From assembly GCA_028571685.1 (NCBI GenBank), contig CM053148.1, forward strand, positions 88,000,001-88,064,000: DNA of 64,000 nucleotides, given 5' to 3'. Position numbers and translations under genes: made by a program. The notes under the pieces were generated by a model, which worked only from the letters and a program-made list of their open reading frames with translations, was not told the origin of the DNA and did no database searches. Each line of letters begins with the position of its first letter. Positions within the stretch are counted from its first letter, which is position 1. Shown here one piece after another: positions 34,099 to 45,780 of the stretch. The stretch is from Heterohyrax brucei. Lineage: Eukaryota; Chordata; Mammalia; Hyracoidea; Procaviidae.

Positions 34099-34569
34099 AA
34101 AAGAATGAATATACTGTACATAATGCAAAAACATCCTTTGTAGATTTTTCTTGCTTTTTCATCCCGTACCATTAAAGTTAAAATTTATTGGAATTAAAAA
34201 AGGAAAAGAAATATACTTTCTGTTGCAAGTAATACAGTTTCCCTTTTTTTTTTTTTTGGAAATAGATTGTGTTAGGAATAACCTGGCACTTTAAAGAAAG
34301 GTAAATATAGCATCTATATTCAGAGTTTTGGTGTTTTTTTTTTTTTAAAATATGTCTCTTCACTAAAGTCCAGTCCTTAAACACTTCAATGTCTTCTTAT
34401 TCTTCTTCACCTTTGTTGCCTAGCTTAAAACATTCCACTCCCTTTCCCCCCTTATAAATTTTTATACGTCTACCAGCCCAATCTGACTGGCGGCCTCTGA
34501 ATATACATAAGTAAACATTATTAAATCCTACCCTTAAAGAACAAAAGACTGTTCATCATGAACCAGAGG
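34099..34569. other. unique AT-rich sequence
   Basis: Poly(T) runs at about 34245-34257 and 34334-34345; nothing else recognised. Confidence 0.45.
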
Positions 34570-34594
34570 CCAGCCAAGTGCCGTTGAGTTGGAT
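34570..34594 (-). repeat. ~25 bp AfroSINE/RTE 3' tip
   Basis: 'gccagccaagtgccgttgag', then 'ttgga'. No convincing target duplication is visible. Consistent with the tip-only class but too short to prove. Confidence 0.5.
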
Positions 34595-34979
34595 GGTTTA
34601 TACACAGTAATTATTCATGAAATATTTATTAAGAGAAAACACATTCCAATTTGTATAAATGAAGTATGGAGCCCAGTGTGTGATCCAAACCCCCCCCCCA
34701 AAAAAACACAAATGATTTTGATCACTTTCTTTCACCTGTTACATTTCTATTATCAATGTTGAAAAGACATTGAGTAAATTAGTCTGAAACGAGTCAGCTG
34801 TTGATTTGCATTGAGGATGATATTTACAAATCTTTAACTTGTATCTTTTGTTCTTAGTCTATAGAGCTACAGAAGACTTACCTTGTGTTATTTATACTTG
34901 TAGAGTTGCATTTTGTTTTGTTTTGATCAAAGCCTGTGAATACTTACTTCTTGCAGAACGACTCAAGGCTATTATAAAA
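34595..34979. other. unique sequence
   Basis: A C9 then A7 run lies at about 34690-34706; no gene. Confidence 0.45.
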
Positions 34980-35090
34980 CCTTGGATTTGGATTCTGTTC
35001 TTGACTGTATTCACTAACTCCTTGACCTTGTACTTGACATGAATTGAGTCTTTTGCCCTTTACATCTTCGTTGTGATTATTGATAGACAA
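34980..35090 (+). repeat. possible MIR fragment
   Basis: 'cactaactccttgaccttgt', then 'acttgacatgaattgagtc', resembles the MIR core (tgtgtgaccttgggcaagt). Weak. Confidence 0.35.
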
Positions 35091-35449
35091 GTGGAACAAG
35101 GCAGGTCCAAGGAGATAACCTTGTTTCCTTGCATATAACCTTGTTTCATTGCATCTGTGGCTGGCTGACATCTCTGTGACAGAATCATACATTAGCAAGT
35201 TCACTCTAGTGTGCCAGATCTGCTTTTGTCAAGGCACAGTTTAGATAACTGAAGAAACATTAAATACTCTGGAGAGATGACTTAGGACCCTGTCTAGGCC
35301 TGCGAGAGTTTCCAGAGATTGTCAATGCCTTTGAAATGATAGCACGTGAGATACAGCAACCCATGTGCTCACGTTTCAGAAACAAATCTGACTGATGATA
35401 TCTGAGCTCGTTCTCCAAATCACCTCCAGACGTAATTGTTTCTACCTGT
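35091..35449. other. unique sequence
   Basis: Contains a local duplication around 'ataaccttgtttc' at 35116-35128 and 35138-35150. No gene seen. Confidence 0.45.
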
Positions 35450-35586
35450 CTTTTCTAGCCAACTCATAGTATCCCTATAGGACAGAGTAGAACTGCCCCA
35501 TAGAGTTTCCAAAGAACACCTGGTGGATTTGAACTGCTGACTTTCTGCTTCGAAGTCACAGCATTTAATCATTATGCCACCAAGGT
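35450..35586 (-). repeat. AfroSINE, nearly full length
   Basis: Antisense: 'gccaactcatagtatcccta', 'cctggtggatttgaactgct' and 'attatgccaccaagg'. The extreme 3' end is missing. Confidence 0.88.
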
Positions 35587-35625
35587 TGCTATGAGTCGTA
35601 ATTGACTCAATGGCAGTGCTTTGAT
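35587..35625 (+). repeat. AfroSINE 3' tip, inverted next to a SINE
   Basis: 'ttgctatgagtcgtaattga', then 'ctcaatggcagtgctttg', the sense 3' tip, directly abutting the 5' end of the antisense SINE at 35450-35586. Confidence 0.68.
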
Positions 35626-35756
35626 GTTGTTATTTTTGCAGCTACTCCTTACTTGAAATATTCGATTAAGTATCCCACTTAGACCTTGTACATTCACAGA
35701 AGACCTTCTCCTTCTAATATGTTCTTGTGAAGTGATTTTGATAGCCTTCACTCATG

Positions 35757-35932
35757 ACCAAACCAAAGCCATTGCCAGTGGGTTGATTCCAACTCATATA
35801 AACACTATAATGACCTAACAGGGCAGAGTAAAACTGCCCCGTAAGTGTTTCTGAAGAGTTCCTGGTCAAATTCCTACTGCCAATCTTTTGGTTAGCAGCA
35901 TAGCTCACAAAAGCGATTCCACCCGAGTTTCT
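35757..35932 (-). repeat. AfroSINE, full length
   Basis: Antisense: 'gttgattccaactcatataa', 'agagtaaaactgccccgtaa', 'caatcttttggttagcagca' and 'ccacccgagttt'. Confidence 0.85.
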
Positions 35933-36150
35933 CTGACTCAGAGTGACATTATACATAACAGAAGGAAACCTTCTGTGTCATCCTCACAATTAGAAGGTAC
36001 ATTAGAGCCCAACATTGCAGCCAATGTGCCAATTCACTTACTGAGGGATTTTATCTTTATTGTTGATGCTCTAGTTTATGAAGCATCATGTCCTTCTCCA
36101 GGGATTTCTCCCTAGTAACGATCTCAGTCCGTAAGGGATATGATGTATTT
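35933..36150 (-). repeat. RTE 3' end fragment
   Basis: 'ctctgactcagagtgacatt', 'gtgtcatcctcacaattaga', 'agcatcatgtccttctccag' and 'agtccgtaagggatatgatg'. Confidence 0.82.
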
Positions 36151-36439
36151 TCTCTTTAGCTAACTTAATGATTTAGTTTTTCCTAAATGTCCTTGAAAAC
36201 TCATACATTTGCACACACAGCTGGAATTTACGGTCTCGGTTATTTGCTCCCCATTGCGAAAGTCCTGTTGATAATGAGCTTTGTTAGACTACCAGGCCTT
36301 AGACAAACTATCTGCCTTCTTAGGACCCTGTATCCCTTCACTTGTGTTTCCAGGTGCTTCAACAATTTTTGAGCTCTCCAAGGAAATAAGATCACAACAC
36401 AAAGTTCTTCAGAATCTGGCAGCTTTTTCTCTTATTCAC
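36151..36439. other. unique sequence
   Basis: No gene or repeat recognised. Confidence 0.45.
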
Positions 36440-36876
36440 TGTATTAGTTTCCTGGACCTCTATAGTAAAATACCACAAACTAGGTGGTTTATAAACATGG
36501 AATTTTTTTTTGTCTCAGAGGCTATAAATCCAAATTCCCATGTTCACAGGACCATATCCTCCCCCTAAAGACCCTCTGAGATGATCGTTTCTTATCTTAC
36601 CTGCTTTCCAGTAGACCCAGAATTTCCTTGATTGGCAGCTGCAGCATAATTCTGCCACCACGTGACATTTTTTTAAATTTCTTCTTTGTGTTGGTTCTTC
36701 TTTTCCAAAAGGACAGCACTCAGATTAGGTGAGGGATTACACTACTTCAGTATTAGATCATGTGATTTCATTGATGACATCTTCAAACTCCCCATTTCCA
36801 AACAAAGTCATGTTTACCAAGTGCCAGGGATTAGAATCTCTGCACACATTTGGGGGGCTACAATTTAATCCTTAAC
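36440..36876 (-). repeat. MLT1-type MaLR solo LTR
   Basis: Starts 'tgtattagtttcctgg', with 'aaaataccacaaactaggtg' and, at the far end, 'tttggggggctacaatttaa', matching the reverse complement layout of MLT1 LTRs (ERVL-MaLR). An ancient mammalian fossil, clearly older than the afrotherian MaLR copies here. Confidence 0.8.
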
Positions 36877-37384
36877 TGTCTCCATGAGATATGAGCTGTA
36901 TGTATCTCTAATGTCATTACCTGCCTTCCCTATACAATTCTATGTGGATATTTCAAACTAATCCCCTCTTGAAGTTCAATCTTTGATGGCGTGTGAGTGG
37001 AGGGGTCCTTGAGAACCACGACATGTAACCCTATTTCTACCATCCCTGTCTTTCCTCCTCTATCTAGTGTGTATATAAAGTAACATCATTACTGAGTTTC
37101 TTGACCTTACTGTTGATATAACTTGAGTTAGTCTCTGTACTCCCACAAGACTTCATTTTAAAATACTCTGGAAATATTTTTGACAAAAAATATCAAAAAT
37201 ACGTTGTTGTTACTCAAAGGTTATCAATGGCAGACACTCTTACTTTGAGTTGAACACTTGCCCTCAAGACTTACGCTCAGTAGCACAATATTGCAAAGAA
37301 ATGTAATTCAAGGTAAGTAAAACTACAATATCTTGTAATAGCTTTCATTGTATATAAATGGATAAATGAATAATAGATACTGAA
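36877..37384. other. unique sequence
   Basis: No gene recognised. Confidence 0.45.
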
Positions 37385-37640
37385 ACTCACCTCCTCCTGG
37401 AAGACCTCTTAAGTCTTCCATGTCTTCTAATTCAGAAAGAGTTCTTCTCGTGTGCTAACATCCTAGTTTATGTCACTATTCTAGAGCACATCCCTCTGCT
37501 GTATTGATCTACACCTATCTCCTCTACTGTATCCTCCACTAGGTCACAGGAAGTTATTTTGAGTCATCTATGAACATGTAACAGACAATAAGAACAGTAA
37601 CTGACATATAATAATATTTAATAAATATTTTACACTGAAT
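37385..37640 (+). repeat. L2 LINE 3' end
   Basis: 'actcacctcctcctggaaga', 'cactaggtcacaggaagtta' and 'aatatttaataaatatttta', then 'cactgaatagg', follow L2 3' end order. Ancient. Confidence 0.62.
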
Positions 37641-37867
37641 AGGTGGGTGAACGTTTAGACAGTTTTATTTTCATGAATCAATCATGATGACAGGAAGCTT
37701 CATTGACCAAAAAAAAAATCCAATTAAATGAACTGAAACATTAGACATCTGAACATACAATCTTCAAATCAGTATAATTACTTTGAAACAAAAAAGATAT
37801 GTGGAATTTTTTTCTCTGGAAATCAGTATGGTAAATTTGTTTCTTGCTTTAAAAAAAAAAAAAAAAC

Positions 37868-39840
37868 ATTTTATTGTGCTTTAAGTGAAAGCTTATAGTC
37901 CAAAAACAATTTGCCATGTGAAAACCCACACCCACACCACTAAACAACTCTAACTCCTCTCCTTCCTTCCCGCCTACTTGGCCTGTCATGAAAGCACATT
38001 CTTCTTTCCCACCCTGTACTGCCCAGACCCATTCAACCAACTCCTGTCTCCCTCCACTGCTTCGTGTCACCTCAGGGCAGGAGCTGCTCTGACAGCTTCA
38101 CATATACATTTAAGCCAAGAAAAACATGCTTCACTAGCATCACTCTGTCTCAGAGTCCTGTCCAATCTTTGTCTGAAAGGTTGGCTTTAGTATTGGTTCT
38201 AGCTCTGGGTTAACAACGAGTCTGAGGGCCATGTTCTTATGGGACCCTCCACTCTGATGGACCATCAAACGTGGTCTTTTAATAGACTTCCAGTTCTACA
38301 CACCCATTACGTTCCTGCTGCATCGGGATTTTCCACTGTGTTCCCTGTCAGGCAGTCATTTGTCTTGGTGGAATACCATCCAGTTCTTCTGGTCTCACGC
38401 TGATGTGGTCTCTGGATCACATAGCATTTTCATATTTTTCTCATTTCTTTGACATCCTTCATTGTCCTCTCAGTGCGAGGTTTGGGTCATTGTCCTCTGC
38501 TCCAGGTGGACTGGGATTAATTGATGCCGATTAGATGGCTGCTTGCTAGCTTTTAAGAAGTCAGATGCCACTCACCCAAGTGGTATGCAGAAACTTTAAA
38601 ACAAACAAACTTAGCTATGCTAATTAGCCTACATGTCCCCTGAAATTCTGTATGCCAGAGCTCTCTCCCTGACACTCTGTTCTTTAAAATGTTGGGTTGT
38701 ATTTAGTAAACCTTTTGTCTTTTGGTGTAGTCCAATTGTGCTAACTTCCCTTCTATTGTGGGCTGTCACCCCCTTCAGCTAACCCAGTGCCTATCTCCTA
38801 TCTAATCTATAAATACCCATCATCCTCTCTCCCAACCTTGTAATTATTACAGATTATTTTCTTCTGTGCTTAAGCCTTTTCTTAATTCATTATAATAGTG
38901 GTATCCTCAAGCATTTGTCCTTTTGCAACTGAAAAAGTTCACTCAGCTTAATATCTTCCAAATAACTCTACGTTTTATTTACTAAAATCAGCATTGTTCT
39001 TTCCCATTGCACAGTGTTCCATCACGTACACATACCATAGTTCATTTATCCATTCATCTGCTGATGGGCATCTAAGTCATTTCAATCTTTTGTTACTGTG
39101 CACAGTGTGGCAATAAACACTGATGTGCATCATGAATTGAATTATGACTCCCCCAAAATGTGTGCATCAGTTTCACTGGCTCATGATTCCCAGTGCTGTG
39201 TGATTGCCTTGCATTTTGTGATTTTCTATGCTGTAACTTCTGGTCTTTGCCTGTGGTTAATAGACTGGATTATGTTAAAGAGGATTAGGTTGGGACTACA
39301 ACACTCTTTTTAAGGTAATGTCCCTGTACCAATGTAAATGGCATTTCCCTGGAGTGTGGCTTGCATCTCCTTTTGTTCTATAAGAAGTAAAAGTAAAGGG
39401 AAGCAAGCAGAGTGTTGGGGATCTCATATCATCAAGAAAGCATCACCAAGAACAGAGCACGTTGTTTGGACTTGAAGTTCCTTTGCCAAGACGCTTTCAG
39501 ACAAAAGAAAGAGTGATGCAACACATGGACTTTCCTCAAGAGCTGACAGAGAGTATGTTCCCCTGGAGTCAGTATCCTGAATTTGGACTTCTAGACTACT
39601 GGACTGTGTGAGAACAATCTTTTCTTTGTTAAACCCATCCGCTTGTAGCATATCTGTTTAGTATCAGATGACTAAAACAATGTACATGTATCTGCTCTTG
39701 TGACAGCCCTTATTTCTCTAGCATACAAATCTCAAGACGTCAGATTTCTGGATCATTTGGTATCTGTTTTTAGCTTTTTAAGACAGCACCAAATATTTTT
39801 CTGCATAACTTTAACCATAATGGTAGTATTTTGACAAAAC
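37868..39840 (-). mobile_element. older L1, 5'-truncated, interrupted by an LTR
   Basis: 3' UTR of another subfamily (37868-39000) with 'cagctaacccagtgcctatc', then ORF2 tail sequence ('ccattcatctgctgatgggc') and upstream ORF2 at 39680-39840. A MaLR LTR occupies 39128-39679; L1 sequence resumes after it with 'gtacatgtatctgctcttgt'. More diverged than the two full-length L1s. Confidence 0.82.
39128..39679 (+). repeat. MaLR-type solo LTR, copy 3
   Basis: 'catgaattgaattatgactc' to 'gatgactaaaaca', the same family as 20582-21088 and 21828-22352. Inserted in L1 sequence, so younger than that L1. Confidence 0.82.
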
Positions 39841-39967
39841 CAAAGCCTAGCACCAAGTCCCTCTTTTGCTTCAAACACATGTGGCGAGTTTAAGGAGAGC
39901 TCTCAGTTACAGCAGAAATGTACACCTCTAAATGAAATGAAGTCAATAGTTGCGGTCATTTAAAGAC

Positions 39968-42900
39968 AATGTGTTGTTGTTGGTGGGTGTCTTTGTGTTG
40001 GTTCCAACTCATGGTGATCTCACTCATGATAGAACATAACATGTCCTGCACCATCCCCACAATCATTGCTATGTTTGAGCCCATTGTTGCAACTACTGTG
40101 TCAATCTACCATCCTGAATGTTGTCTTCTTTTTCTGACCCTCTGCTTTACCGAGCATGATGTCTTTCTCCAGGGACTGGACCCTCCTGATAGCATGTCCG
40201 AAGTATATGAGATGAAATCTTTCCATCCTTGCTTCTAAAGAACATTCTGGTTTTTCTTCTTCCAGGACAGACTTGTTTGTTCATTTGACAGTCCACAGTA
40301 TATTCAATATGCTTCACCAGCAGCATAATTCAAATGCATCAATTCTTCTGTCTTTCTTATGCATTGCAGAGCTTTCCAATGAATGTAAAGTGATTGAAAA
40401 TAGCACAGCTTGAGTCAGGCACACCTTAGTCCGCAGAGTGACGTCTTTGCTATTTAACACTTTAAAGAGGTCTTTTGCAGCAGATTTGCCCAACACAGTA
40501 TATCATTTGATTACTTGACTACAGCTTCGAGGAGGGTTGATTTTGGATCTAAGTAAAATAAAATTCTTAGCAACTTTAATCTTTTCTTCATTCATCAAGG
40601 TGTTGCGTATTGGCCCAGATGGTAGGATTTTGGTTTTCTTTTCATTAATGTATATTCCACATTGAAAACTGCTCTCTGAATTTATCTGTATGTGTTCCAA
40701 GTTTTCTTCACTTTCGGCAAGCAAGATCACGCCATCTATATATAGCGGGTATTAATAAGTCTTCCTCCAGTACCAATGCCACATTCCTCTTCATATATTT
40801 CATTTTCTTAAATTACGGGTTTTCAATTACTGATTTAATAAATAAATGAATAAAGAATATAGTACTCAATACACATACAGTATCTCCTTGTTCTGGTCAA
40901 ATGACTAACTCTTGGCCTATATACAGGTTTTGCATAAGCACAGTTAAGTGTTCTAGGATTCCAATTATTCACAATGTTATTCAAAATTTATTATGACCTT
41001 CACAGTCAGGTATCTTTGTGTAGTCAATAAAACACATGTAAATACCTTTTTGGGTTTCTCTGCTTCCAGTCAAGATCCATCTGATACGAATGAGTTCCAC
41101 AACTCATTGTAAACCAGACTTGAATTTCTGGCAGTTCTCTGTCCATGGACTGCTGCAATCATGATTACAATTCCTTCAGCATAGTTTGACTTGCATGTGA
41201 GAGTAATGATGTTGTTTGACAGCTTATCTGCTCCATTGGATCACTTTTCTTAGCAATGGGCATCAATATGGACCTCTTCCACTCAGTTGGCTAAGTAGCC
41301 ATCTTCCTAATTTTTTGACATAGATGAGTGAGCACTTCCAGTATTGAATCCATTTATTGGAACACCTCAGTTGGCATTCTATCACTGGAGTCTAGGTTTT
41401 TGCCATCTCTTTCAGTGCAGCTTGAACTTCTTCCTCCAGTACCATTGGTTCTCTATTATGCCTCCTGAAATATTTCTACATTGACCAATTCTGTGTTGGA
41501 CAGTGACTCAGTGTGTTCCTTCCATCTTTCCTTGTTATTTCCTGCGTTGTTCAATGTTAACTGAAGGCTTCAATTTTTTTCTTCTCTCTTCTTTAAGGTT
41601 GACAAATGATGAGCATATTCCTTTTTTTCATTTTCTAATTCCAAGTCTTTTCGTTATAGTATTTTACTTTATCTTGTTAAGCTACCCTTTGAAATTTTCT
41701 CTTCCTTTTTTTTTTTTTTAACATTTCTTCGACTTGTTTTAGCTATTATATGTTTGAGAACCAGTTTGAGAGTATGTTCAGACATCCATTTCAGTCTTCT
41801 TTCTTTTTAATAATGATTTTATTTATTTATTTATTTTCCTTCTTGTAGATGTCCTCGATGACATCACCTATTCAACTGGTCTTTGGTCACAAATTTTCAA
41901 TGAATAAAATCTATTCTTGAGAAGATCTGTAAGTTGGGATACACTAACAGTCATACTTTGTCTCTTGTGGATTTGTTCCAATTTACTTCTACTTCAACTT
42001 GAACTTCCATATGAGCTATCAACTGTCTGTATCACAGTTGATCACTGACACTATTCTGACTCATGGTATGGGGCTATTCCATCATCTCTTTACTTAGATA
42101 TAGCCAAATTAACTCCTTTATGTTCCATCTGCCAAAGTCTAGGCAGATAGTTGCCATTCTTGTCCTTGTAAAAATGTTCTTGCAATTTAAATCCATTGGT
42201 CTTACAGAATTCTTCCATGTAATTTCTGGAGTCCCTTCTATTACCATGGCCATATATTATTTTTTTTCAGCTACTTATCCTTTTTATTTGTTTTCAATTT
42301 GTGCATTCCGGCCACTAGTAATTTTCAATGCATTTTGATTGCCTGTGGCAAAAATATCATTTCTTCATAGCTGGCCTTAGTGGTTGTTAAGTAAATTTGA
42401 ATAAAAGTTGTACCAACTAATCTTCCTTGTAGGCGTATGGACATTACAGACAGCATTGTACTTCAGAATAAATTGTGAAATATTTTTGGTGATGAATACA
42501 ATGCCATTTGTATTTAATTTTTCGTTCCCAGCAAAGCAGACTTCATAATTTTCTACAAAATCATCAATACCAGCCTGTTTCAGCTCACTAATGTCTAGGA
42601 TACGGGTCTTCAAGAGCTTCATTTAACTTTGTACACCTTCCAGTTTTCCTACATTCATACTTCGTACACTCCATATTCTCATTATTAATGGTTTGCAGCT
42701 TTTTTTCTTTTCATTTTAAATTTTGCTACATCAGTAAATGAAGATCTTGAAAGCTTGACTCCATCTGTGTCATTACGTTAGACTCTGCTTTGAAAAGACA
42801 GCTCCTCCCCAGTTGTCTTTTGAGTGCCTTCTAACCCGAGGGGCTTATCTTCAGACAGTGGATCAGACAATGTTCTCCTAACATCGATGAGGTTTTCACT

Positions 42901-43085
42901 GGCCAGTTTCTTCTGAAGTGAATGGGCAGGTCCTTCTCACCTGTCATTCTTGGTGTGGCAGCTCGGCTGACAACAGTTCACACACATGACTCTGCTGGAT
43001 TTTGAAATAATATTAACATAACTTCCAGCAACATAGCCATATGCCAGTCATCACGGTATGACAAACAGGCAGGCCACTGGTATAG
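39968..43085 (-). mobile_element. near full-length RTE (BovB-like) LINE
   Basis: About 3.1 kb with the 3' end at left. In sense order: 5' UTR (to about 42800), endonuclease (42377-42622: ILDISELKQAGIDDF, FITKNISQFILKYNAV), reverse transcriptase, where the usual YADD reads YIDG at 40731-40742, then 40503-40730 (LLAESEENLEHIQI, KKTKILPSGPIRNTLMNEEKIKV) and 40314-40496 (KSAAKDLFKVLNSKDVTLRTKVCLTQA, DRRIDAFELCCW). Many stops and frame breaks, hence inactive. The 3' terminus equals the AfroSINE 3' end, the expected signature of a SINE/LINE partnership. Confidence 0.93.
40314..42622 (-). pseudogene. RTE ORF remnant (endonuclease plus reverse transcriptase)
   Basis: Single-ORF product of RTE elements: an apurinic-type endonuclease followed by reverse transcriptase. 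Recognisable endonuclease residues lie at 42377-42622, RT palm and thumb pieces at 40503-40730 and 40314-40496. YADD is YIDG here, which would abolish polymerisation. A T-tract (about 41707-41720) and an (ATTT)n run (about 41819-41837) interrupt the middle. Confidence 0.85.
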
Positions 43086-44028
43086 AGCTCAAGTATGGGC
43101 ACCCAAAGTAGGAAATGTGACTATGATGCCAAGATCCAATTTCCCAGAGTAGTAATGAATCTTAAAATTGCTTATCATCAAATGACAGAAGCTTTGTCTC
43201 AGACGTTATGCAAAAAGGAAATTATAATAAAATAACTGGATTCATAATGAGAAAATGTAGTCCTGTGGTGGGAAATTCATAGAAAATATGTGGTTCAGCT
43301 GCTAATATTTAGTGACCAGAGACACATATTTTTATGATAAAACCAGTCTGTAATGTTTCAAGGAGAACATGTATCAAGGATCACATCTCTTTAAAAAAAA
43401 ATAAAGGTATGAAAGAAACAAAGGGTTAGAGTTTCCACTTTTTTTCTTCTTCCCAATGTTATCATCAGGGGATTAAAGATAACTGATGCTGATACAATGA
43501 AACTACCAGTGATTCTTGATATACAGAAATGACAGATATACCCAGCTATATAATTGAACACTGGGAAAATACCAATGAAACTTGCCTCTGAATTTAGAAA
43601 CGCTCATCTCATAGATCTCATGTATACTTGATTCATGTAAGAAAGAGAATAGCTGTGGGGAATCTGCAGTAAATGTCACGCTTTTAATATTGAAGTGTCG
43701 TTTTTATGAATATACTTCCTACTAGGCGGTAAAATTAAAGAAGGAGAAGAAAAGTACACTACAGCATTGTCTTGTAGACTTGATCTATATATGTTGAATG
43801 CACTCTTGACATTTTTTAAAAGTAAAATATATTTTGAAATCATCAGCTTGACTAGGGTGCTGCTGTTAAATATAGAAACTGCTTTTGTCAGAACTTGACA
43901 GGTTAGCTGCTGTGGTATGTTCACCACACACAGAGGACGACCCAGGGCCGTTTTGACACCTTTGATAAAAATGAAAAGTCTAAGATAACTTGTGTCTTTG
44001 GTCATAGAGAGCTGTTTGGTGAATCTGT
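43086..44028. other. unique sequence
   Basis: Includes a 109-codon minus-strand frame (43676-44005) with no recognisable family and ordinary composition. No splice or initiation context supports it. Confidence 0.45.
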
Positions 44029-44440
44029 TGGTGTTGATTGTCTTAGAATCAACTCCAATTCATGGTGACCTTATATACAACAGAATTAAATATTGCCTGG
44101 TTCTGTGTCATCTTCATAATTGTTGTTACCCTTGAGTCCATTCTTAAGGCTATTGTGTTGATGCATTTAATTAGGAGAAATCCTGGTGGCACAGTGGTTA
44201 AGTGCTACAATAGCTAAACAAAAGCTCAGCACTTCAGATCCTCCAGGTACTCTTTGGAAACACTATGGGGCAGTTCAACTTTGCCCTACAGGGTCACTAT
44301 GAGTCAGAATCTACCGGATGGCAATGGTGGGAAGGTTTATTTCATTAGGGTTTTACTCTTTTTGTTGTTGTTGTTGGCTCTCGGCCAAATGTGGTACACT
44401 TTTCTAATGATTAGCCTTTCCTGACAATGTGTTCAAAGGA
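44029..44440 (-). repeat. RTE 3' end fragment, split by a SINE
   Basis: 44029-44164 ('gaatcaactccaattcatgg', 'attgcctggttctgtgtcat') and 44350-44440 ('tttcctgacaatgtgttcaa') flank a SINE. Confidence 0.85.
44176..44338 (+). repeat. AfroSINE, full length, 11 bp duplication
   Basis: 'agaaatcctggtggcacagt' to 'cggatggcaatggtggg'. Target duplication 'atttaattagg' at 44165-44175 and 'atttcattagg' at 44339-44349, one mismatch. Confidence 0.94.
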
Positions 44441-45780
44441 AATATGTTACTGTTTGTAGATGTGAACCTGATTATTGATTACAATTATTTTCTGAATAAA
44501 ATGGTGAAGGTCAGTGAGTTTTGTGTTGTAATTTTTCAAAGGAAATATAAAAAAGAAAAGCAAATGTTGTTGGGAATTTCTGTCACACACTGGAGAAGCA
44601 GCTAATTGATGAATCACCTGTGTACTTTTATAACCAATATACAATGTAGTCTCTGTTTTTTTAAATTTGGTAGTCACTGAGAAATGAGTTTCCTTAAATG
44701 CTAAATTTTGTTCTTGTACTCTCATCTCCATATGGGCTAAGCTTTTATAACTAACCCAGTGTGTTTTGACCTCAATTGCATAAATTATTTTCTTTGTTGG
44801 CAGATGCCCTCAAATAATCACTGTGATGTATATCAAAGATTCAGTTGAATATGATAATGTTCATTAGGATGACACATTGTCCTTATAATGTAATAATAGG
44901 AAAAATTATCTCTCTGAAATAATCAGCATATGCCCTTTTTTATCAGATGAGAGTTATGTAATATTTCATTTTTCCATTTTTATCCAGGCTCCCATAATGC
45001 AGTAAACTAAATTGAACATACATTGATACCTTCTTTCCATATTCATTGACATAGCTTCATTCTTTATTTCTATTCTTGTACCCTCACAGTAACCCAAAGG
45101 TTTATCTGTCACTAAAGGTTTATCTATATATCTATGTATCTGTCTATCCAACCATCCATCCATCCCCATCTCTATTTATGTATCAATCTATCTTTCTGTC
45201 TTGTGTATAGGTGTGATAGAATGTTTTCTAGTATGGAAACAGGAAATCAGGCTGCCTGAATAAATTGATAAAACCTGAAGTACTTCTTGATGGCTAATAA
45301 AAAAAAAATAGATCAGCTACACAAACCATGATAACAGAGTGAACAAGGTTTACTTTCTAAGTCATATCTCAAAGACATTCCCCATGATCTACTAGAGATG
45401 AAGACATCAAAGTCATGTAATTGGAAAATTTAGTGACAAATTAAAATACACAATATGGCAAGCAGTCATGTTATGGTTATGTCCCCATATAACTTTCAAT
45501 AAACTGTATGTAAAAAAGATAACTGAAGTCATCAGAATAAGAAAATGTCAAGATGTTTTTTCATGTTATTCATAAGAAGGAAATTAACAAGAAAAAGATT
45601 GTATGTGTGTGTGTATATATATACATACACACATATATATGTGCTAGCATACAGTTAAAATAATAAGACTTCTGTTCATCAAAATACACATATTAAATAC
45701 AATTCACTTGGAAGTGTATTAAATTCAATTATCAAATTATTTCTGGACAGTCAAATTAAGCATTAGGAATGACGTGAGAT
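44441..45780. other. unique AT-rich sequence with microsatellites
   Basis: A tetranucleotide region (ATCT/ATCC) at about 45121-45200 and TG/TA runs at about 45605-45645. No gene. Confidence 0.5.

Noticed and set aside
43676-44005. 109-codon minus-strand open frame
   Set aside because: No family resemblance, no supporting start or splice context, and composition typical of AT-rich non-coding DNA. One such frame is expected by chance in 64 kb.
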